NCBI GenBank assembly: GCA_012963895.1 | Contig: DTUW01000135.1 | Coordinates: 1-17,498, forward strand | Direction of reading: 5' to 3' | Length of the DNA: 17,498 bases | From: Campylobacterales bacterium | GTDB lineage: Bacteria; Campylobacterota; Campylobacteria; Campylobacterales; Thiovulaceae | Part shown: positions 13,757 to 17,498 of the stretch, piece by piece | How positions within the stretch are numbered: the stretch's first letter is position 1 | How the letters are laid out: every line of letters starts with the position of its first letter | Notes under the pieces: generated by a model | What the model was told of the DNA's origin: nothing | The model's input: the letters and a program-made list of their open reading frames with translations, nothing else | The model's database searches: none | Translations under genes and position numbers: made by a program

Positions 13757-15316
13757 CTACGATTGTGCCTCTTTCATCTTTTGAAATTTGTAATTTACCA
13801 AATATTGCTGTCCAATAGAGAGCATATTATTTACAAACCAATATAGAGTCAATCCTGCTGGGAATGTGATAAAGAAGAAGGTAAATATTAGAGGTAGGAA
13901 TTTGAATATCTTCTCTTGAAGTGGGTCAGTGAAGTTATTAGGGGTAATATGTTGTTGCCAATACATGGAGATACCCATCAAAATAGGTAAGATGAAATAT
14001 GGATCCATTTTGGCTAAATCGTCTATCCACAATATCCACCCCTCTCCTTGAAGCTCAACCGCATTTAGCAGAACTCTATATATTGCAAAGAAGATAGGGA
14101 TTTGGAGAAGTAGAGGAAGACACCCACCCATAGGATTTACTCTATTTTTCTGATAGAACTCCATCATCTTTGCTTGGAGTTGTTGAGGATTATTTTTATA
14201 TTTTCTCTGAATCTCCTTCAATTCAGGGGCAAGTTCTTTCAATTTCTGCATAGAGACCATTCCCCGATAGGTGAGAGGATAGAGAACTAAGCGGACTAAG
14301 ATAGTGAAAACTACGATAGCCCAACCCCAGTTACCGAGTTGCTGATGAAGCCAATTTAGGAGGGTAAATAGAGGTTTTGCAATGATTGTAATTACTCCAT
14401 ACTCAATCACATCAACCAATTCAGGATTGAGGCTGGATAGGGTTTTATGGTCTTTTGGTCCAATATACCCGCTGAACTCCAATTTTTCAAACCCCTCAAC
14501 AAATACCATAGGGTTCTCATTTGCATCAGCTTCTATAACTATCGTTGCATCAGGGTCTATATTGTAAAACAGAGTTGTATAGTATCTATCGAAAGATGAA
14601 AGAAATTTCACATTTTTAAATAGAGATGTTCCGATAGCATCTCCATCTTCAATAATAGTTAGCTCGTCATTCGCCTTAACCATAGCCCCCTGAACTACGA
14701 AACCGTATGGACTTACATCAGGTCTCATACCGTTAGATATGAAAAACTTTTTAGGATTCGACAACGAAACTTTACAGGTATAGTTACCCTTAGGGTAAAA
14801 AGTTATCTCTTTTGTAACCGTTACATCACTCAACTTCTGAGTTAGGATAACTTTTCCTGAGCCTTTGGATATATCCAATTTCTCAACAGAAGCACTATAT
14901 GGAGTTGTAAAAGCCTCCTTGTTCAGTTTGCTATCTTCAAATCTGATTTCTAATGGTTTCGGAGATGTTGGATTTATTAGTTGAGCTTGAATTCCCTTAT
15001 CATTTCTATACTTCTCATCTAATAGAGTTTTGGAGGATATTCGTCCGAACTTGTCTATTGTCAGAGTGGCATTACCAAAATCGACAAATACTATTGAATC
15101 CTCTTTCTGAATAGTCTCTCTCTCACTGCTCGGAACTGTCGGGGCTTTCTGCTCCTCAACTTTTTCGCTCTTAGCTACCTGTTCCGTCTCTGTTTTATTG
15201 TTCTCTTTCTGAATTGGTTTAGGTGGTGGAAATACCATGCCGTAAATAACGAAAAAGACTACTGATACCGCTGTTGCGAGTAGTAACCTCTGATTTGGAG
15301 ACATCTTTTCTAACAC
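13757..15316 (-). CDS. yidC: Membrane protein insertase YidC
   Basis: YidC inserts and folds inner-membrane proteins, alone or with SecYEG. The 519-residue Gram-negative form has an N-terminal membrane anchor (about 11-28), a Lys/Glu/Pro linker, a large periplasmic beta domain (about 75-300), and the conserved five-helix insertase core. The core holds the hydrophilic-groove Arg in TILVRLVLYPLTYRGM (around residue 343), NPMGGCLPLLLQIPIFFAIYR, and FPAGLTLYWFVNNML. The GTG start at 15316 has AAGG nine bases upstream. The in-frame ATG at 15304 would remove four residues but has no SD. It follows yidD by 13 bases. The usual rpmH-rnpA neighbours are not in the window. Confidence 0.97.
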   Translation of the reverse strand: MLEKMSPNQRLLLATAVSVVFFVIYGMVFPPPKPIQKENNKTETEQVAKSEKVEEQKAPTVPSSERETIQKEDSIVFVDFGNATLTIDKFGRISSKTLLDEKYRNDKGIQAQLINPTSPKPLEIRFEDSKLNKEAFTTPYSASVEKLDISKGSGKVILTQKLSDVTVTKEITFYPKGNYTCKVSLSNPKKFFISNGMRPDVSPYGFVVQGAMVKANDELTIIEDGDAIGTSLFKNVKFLSSFDRYYTTLFYNIDPDATIVIEADANENPMVFVEGFEKLEFSGYIGPKDHKTLSSLNPELVDVIEYGVITIIAKPLFTLLNWLHQQLGNWGWAIVVFTILVRLVLYPLTYRGMVSMQKLKELAPELKEIQRKYKNNPQQLQAKMMEFYQKNRVNPMGGCLPLLLQIPIFFAIYRVLLNAVELQGEGWILWIDDLAKMDPYFILPILMGISMYWQQHITPNNFTDPLQEKIFKFLPLIFTFFFITFPAGLTLYWFVNNMLSIGQQYLVNYKFQKMKEAQS

Positions 15317-15329
15317 AATAGATAACCTT

Positions 15330-15644
15330 TCAAGTGATATTTTTGATTAGATAGTATTTTCCCTTTTGACCTTTTACCGGGACTAGCCAAAAATCTATCT
15401 TTCCGATATTGGATTGTAATTCTAACTCAACTTTAACTATCGGGTAATCTATCCCCCCCTCAAAAAGTTGGTTACAGCTTAAAACCCTTTTTACAGAGTT
15501 CAAAATAGCTAAAAAAATGTTGTTGTATTTCACCTGCAACCGAACATATTCGGAACAGGTGGGATAGTAGCGACAACTACCATAACTAAATAGAGTTAGA
15601 AATCTTTGGTAGAACTCGATGAGGTGGAGAAGGGCAGTTTTCAT
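15330..15644 (-). CDS. yidD: Membrane protein insertion efficiency factor YidD
   Basis: YidD is a small amphipathic membrane-associated protein that assists YidC-dependent insertion. The 104 residues contain the family core: FYQRFLTLFSYGSCRYYPTC (11-30) followed by SEYVRLQ, and RVLSCNQLFEGGIDYP (53-68), with conserved Cys24, Cys30 and Cys57. It is longer at the C-terminus than the common 70-85-residue form, as in related bacteria. The ATG overlaps the ribA stop by four bases (ATGA), so translation is probably coupled. yidC follows immediately. Confidence 0.95.
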   Translation of the reverse strand: MKTALLHLIEFYQRFLTLFSYGSCRYYPTCSEYVRLQVKYNNIFLAILNSVKRVLSCNQLFEGGIDYPIVKVELELQSNIGKIDFWLVPVKGQKGKYYLIKNIT

Positions 15645-16228
15645 AATAGATGTCCCATCTGTAACTTTTTCACTTCCAAATATTCTCTATTGAAACTATT
15701 AGCCTTTATCACGATAGGAACTCTTTCGACTATTTCAACACTTCTAAGATTGGAGAGCTTTTGGGGATTATTGGTGAGAAGTCGAATTTTTCCAATATTG
15801 AGATGTTGAAATATGTAATCGGCAATATCATACCTTCTCTCATCAGCTTCAAAACCCAATTGATGGTTGGCTTCAATGGTATTCAATCCCAAATCTTGAA
15901 GATGATAAGCATTCACCTTATTCAAAAGCCCTATATTTCGCCCCTCTTGACGAAGGTAGAGCAGTATTCCCCCCTCCTCCTGTATCCGACTTAGTGCAGA
16001 GTGGAACTGGTCGCCACAATCACATTTGAGACTGCCAAAGGCATCCCCTGTAAGACATTCGGAATGGATTCGAGCTAATGGAGCTTCTATATTTTCTATA
16101 TTTTCAGTCCAAATAGCGAGATGCTCTTTGCCTGAACTCTTCTCCTTGAATGCTTGGATTATGAAATTACCAAATTTAGTTGGTAGTTTTGCTACTTTGG
16201 ATATTTCCACCTCATCATCTAATATCAT
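15641..16228 (-). CDS. ribA: GTP cyclohydrolase II RibA
   Basis: RibA opens GTP to 2,5-diamino-6-ribosylamino-4(3H)-pyrimidinone 5'-phosphate, formate and pyrophosphate, the first step of riboflavin synthesis. The 195-residue protein has the zinc-binding cysteines Cys58, Cys69 and Cys71 in ECLTGDAFGSLKCDCGDQ, the LRQEGRNIGLLNK motif (92-104), the catalytic Arg/Asp region (DERRYDIADY, 129-138) and LTNNPQK (151-157). It is a stand-alone enzyme without a RibB domain. The ATG follows the TAG of the upstream gene with no gap, and its stop overlaps yidD. Confidence 0.96.
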   Translation of the reverse strand: MILDDEVEISKVAKLPTKFGNFIIQAFKEKSSGKEHLAIWTENIENIEAPLARIHSECLTGDAFGSLKCDCGDQFHSALSRIQEEGGILLYLRQEGRNIGLLNKVNAYHLQDLGLNTIEANHQLGFEADERRYDIADYIFQHLNIGKIRLLTNNPQKLSNLRSVEIVERVPIVIKANSFNREYLEVKKLQMGHLL

Positions 16229-17347
16229 CTATTCAATTACCTCCAACGGGTCTATCCGATAACTACCCTTCATAACTTCGAAATAGAGTTTTTTACTCAC
16301 TCGACCAATAATAGCACCTTTTTTAATTCTCTTACCTTTGTGGATAGATGGAGAGAAGCTGTCAAGATAGGCTAAGACAGTTTGCAATCCGTTATCGTGT
16401 TCAATTACTATAAATTTACCCAGTGTCTTATTCTCTTTCATTAGGGTAACTCGACCTTTAAAGATATTTCTAACTTTTGCATGAGGCTTTTTGGGCTTCA
16501 TTACAACGGCTGAACTGAAAATTTTGAATTTGTAGATAGGGTCTATATATGTTCCAAAACGGGTAATAATTTCATAATTTTTCAGCGGTGCAATAGTCTT
16601 TTTCCCTCTATATCTTCTAACTGCCTCTTTTCGATAGGAGCTACTATCTTTTATTCTACTTCTCTTCTTACCTTTGCTACTTTCCCGTTTTGCTTTTGCT
16701 ACCGCTTCTCTAATCTTTTTCTGTTTTAAAGCTATCTCTTTAAGTCTCTTACGATATTCATCTTTTCTCTTTTTCAACTTTACTATTAGTTGCTCTCTCT
16801 CTTTCTTTTTCTTTTTGACTAAATTTTTCTTCTTCTCAACACTTTGAATACTTGCAGAGAGTTTTTCAATTTTTTGAGAAAGCTCCTCTATCTTCTTTTT
16901 TTTTACTTGTAGTGACTGGTCCATAAGTTTCAACTTTTGTCTATTCTTTTTACGAATAGTTTCGAACACTTCACTGAAAATTACTGAATTTATAGTTCCC
17001 AACTCTTTTCCACCATTCACAATGGAGATAGATATTAGTTTAGCTGAAATATCTATCATCTTTTCGCGAATCTTCTGAGATTCCAATAGAAGTTTATCTG
17101 CCTCTTCTTGTAGAGCTTTCAACTTACTTTTTTCACGATGATATTTACTCTTTCCCCGTCTGAGTTCCTTATCTAATATTTTCAACTCTTGACTAATAGT
17201 CTCAATAGCCTTTTTTTCTTTTTCTATCTCTTTGGAGATTTCACGGAGCTTGGAATCTATAAATCTTTTCTGTTGTGTGATTGAACTCTTTCCAGACAAA
17301 CAAGAGAGAGAAAAGAGGAGTAGCAAAAGGATACGACTGAAAGACAT
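16229..17347 (-). CDS. EnvC-like murein hydrolase activator with degenerate LytM/M23 domain
   Basis: The 372-residue protein has an N-terminal signal peptide (about 1-19), a very Lys/Glu-rich coiled coil (about 20-235) and a C-terminal LytM/M23-like domain (about 262-372: RFGTYIDPIYKFK...FIVIEHDNGLQTVLAYL...GAIIGRVSKKLYFEVM). The zinc-binding residues of active M23 peptidases appear lost: no HxxxD follows the domain start, the expected YGHL is LAYL, and the expected HxHFE is KLYFE. That matches EnvC, which does not cut peptidoglycan itself but activates amidases at the septum under FtsEX control. The preceding gene looks like ftsX and its stop shares one base with this ATG (TAATG), which strengthens the assignment. 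A Cys at residue 16 (SLSC) gives only a poor lipobox. A run of nine A in the coding strand (T at 16896-16904) lies in the coiled coil. Confidence 0.85.
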   Translation of the reverse strand: MSFSRILLLLLFSLSCLSGKSSITQQKRFIDSKLREISKEIEKEKKAIETISQELKILDKELRRGKSKYHREKSKLKALQEEADKLLLESQKIREKMIDISAKLISISIVNGGKELGTINSVIFSEVFETIRKKNRQKLKLMDQSLQVKKKKIEELSQKIEKLSASIQSVEKKKNLVKKKKKEREQLIVKLKKRKDEYRKRLKEIALKQKKIREAVAKAKRESSKGKKRSRIKDSSSYRKEAVRRYRGKKTIAPLKNYEIITRFGTYIDPIYKFKIFSSAVVMKPKKPHAKVRNIFKGRVTLMKENKTLGKFIVIEHDNGLQTVLAYLDSFSPSIHKGKRIKKGAIIGRVSKKLYFEVMKGSYRIDPLEVIE

Positions 17348-17498
17348 TACCTGCCGTAACTTTCCCTATTTTTCAAAATCGTAACAAGTGCTAAAAGAAA
17401 AGAAATAATAACAGAGGTAGCGAGTAATCTGAAAGTATCATGGAAGAAATCGAAAATATCTACATCAATTGAAATCATAGTAAATAGTTCATGCAACC
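17347..17498 (-). CDS. ftsX: C-terminal end of probable cell-division protein FtsX (5' part outside window)
   Basis: About 49 residues are visible in a frame open to the window edge, ending at TAA (17347-17349). They include a membrane helix (LLATSVIISFLLALVTIL) and a short basic cytoplasmic tail (KNRESYGR), as at the end of FtsX-type permeases. FtsX with FtsE transmits ATP-driven conformational change to the EnvC-type activator. The assignment rests mainly on the overlap with the envC-like start and on the C-terminal helix; another membrane protein is possible. Confidence 0.6.
   Translation of the reverse strand, partial: LHELFTMISIDVDIFDFFHDTFRLLATSVIISFLLALVTILKNRESYGR

Noticed and set aside
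15761..16262. Plus-strand open frames opposite ribA
   Set aside because: RibA on the minus strand has all its catalytic motifs; these are shadows.

Overview
The window is AT-rich, gene-dense DNA from a Campylobacterota (epsilonproteobacterial) chromosome. The evidence is the set of genes: a fliK-flgD-flgE cluster, a futalosine-pathway menaquinone gene (mqnA), CmoB, a small ComEC without a beta-lactamase domain, a stand-alone MnmC-type methyltransferase, and an ftsX-envC-like pair. Genes are tightly packed, often with stop/start overlaps, and Arg codons are mostly AGA/AGG. The genus cannot be fixed from the sequence; a sulfur-oxidising relative of Sulfurimonas, Sulfurovum or Thiovulum is possible. 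No tRNA, rRNA, CRISPR array, insertion sequence or prophage was seen.

Region 1 (1-3449, + strand) is the accessory-looking part. It holds the 3' part of a large, probably exported beta-sandwich protein with a Thr/Ser/Glu-rich tail built on a 36-bp tandem repeat, then a secreted HExxH metalloprotease with two related C-terminal modules. Region 2 (3446-4119) is a typical 2-Cys peroxiredoxin gene. It is preceded by a near-consensus Fur/PerR-type palindrome that overlaps the stop codon of the protease gene.

Region 3 (4197-10748, + strand) reads like one transcription unit: a Cys-free LRV/HEAT-like repeat protein, a small unknown protein translationally coupled to it, then fliK, flgD, flgE, cmoB and comEC. 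It links hook construction, wobble-uridine tRNA modification and DNA uptake.

Region 4 (10774-12355, - strand) runs, in transcription order, from an unknown 113-residue protein to mqnA, rpmI and rplT. A compact divergent promoter region (12356-12413) separates it from an mnmC-like methyltransferase gene on the + strand. Region 5 (13126-17498, - strand) is a compact operon in the order ftsX (C-terminal end only), envC-like, ribA, yidD, yidC, hemD. It combines divisome/peptidoglycan control, riboflavin synthesis, membrane-protein insertion and haem synthesis. Several genes in the tightly coupled runs use TTG or GTG starts.

Most of the window is ordinary housekeeping sequence. The points most worth a second look are the Fur/PerR-like box before the peroxiredoxin gene, the surface protein/protease pair, the LRV gene and its small partner ahead of fliK, the catalytically degenerate EnvC-like protein, and several short GC-rich hairpins without U-tracts, one of which lies inside the hemD coding region.
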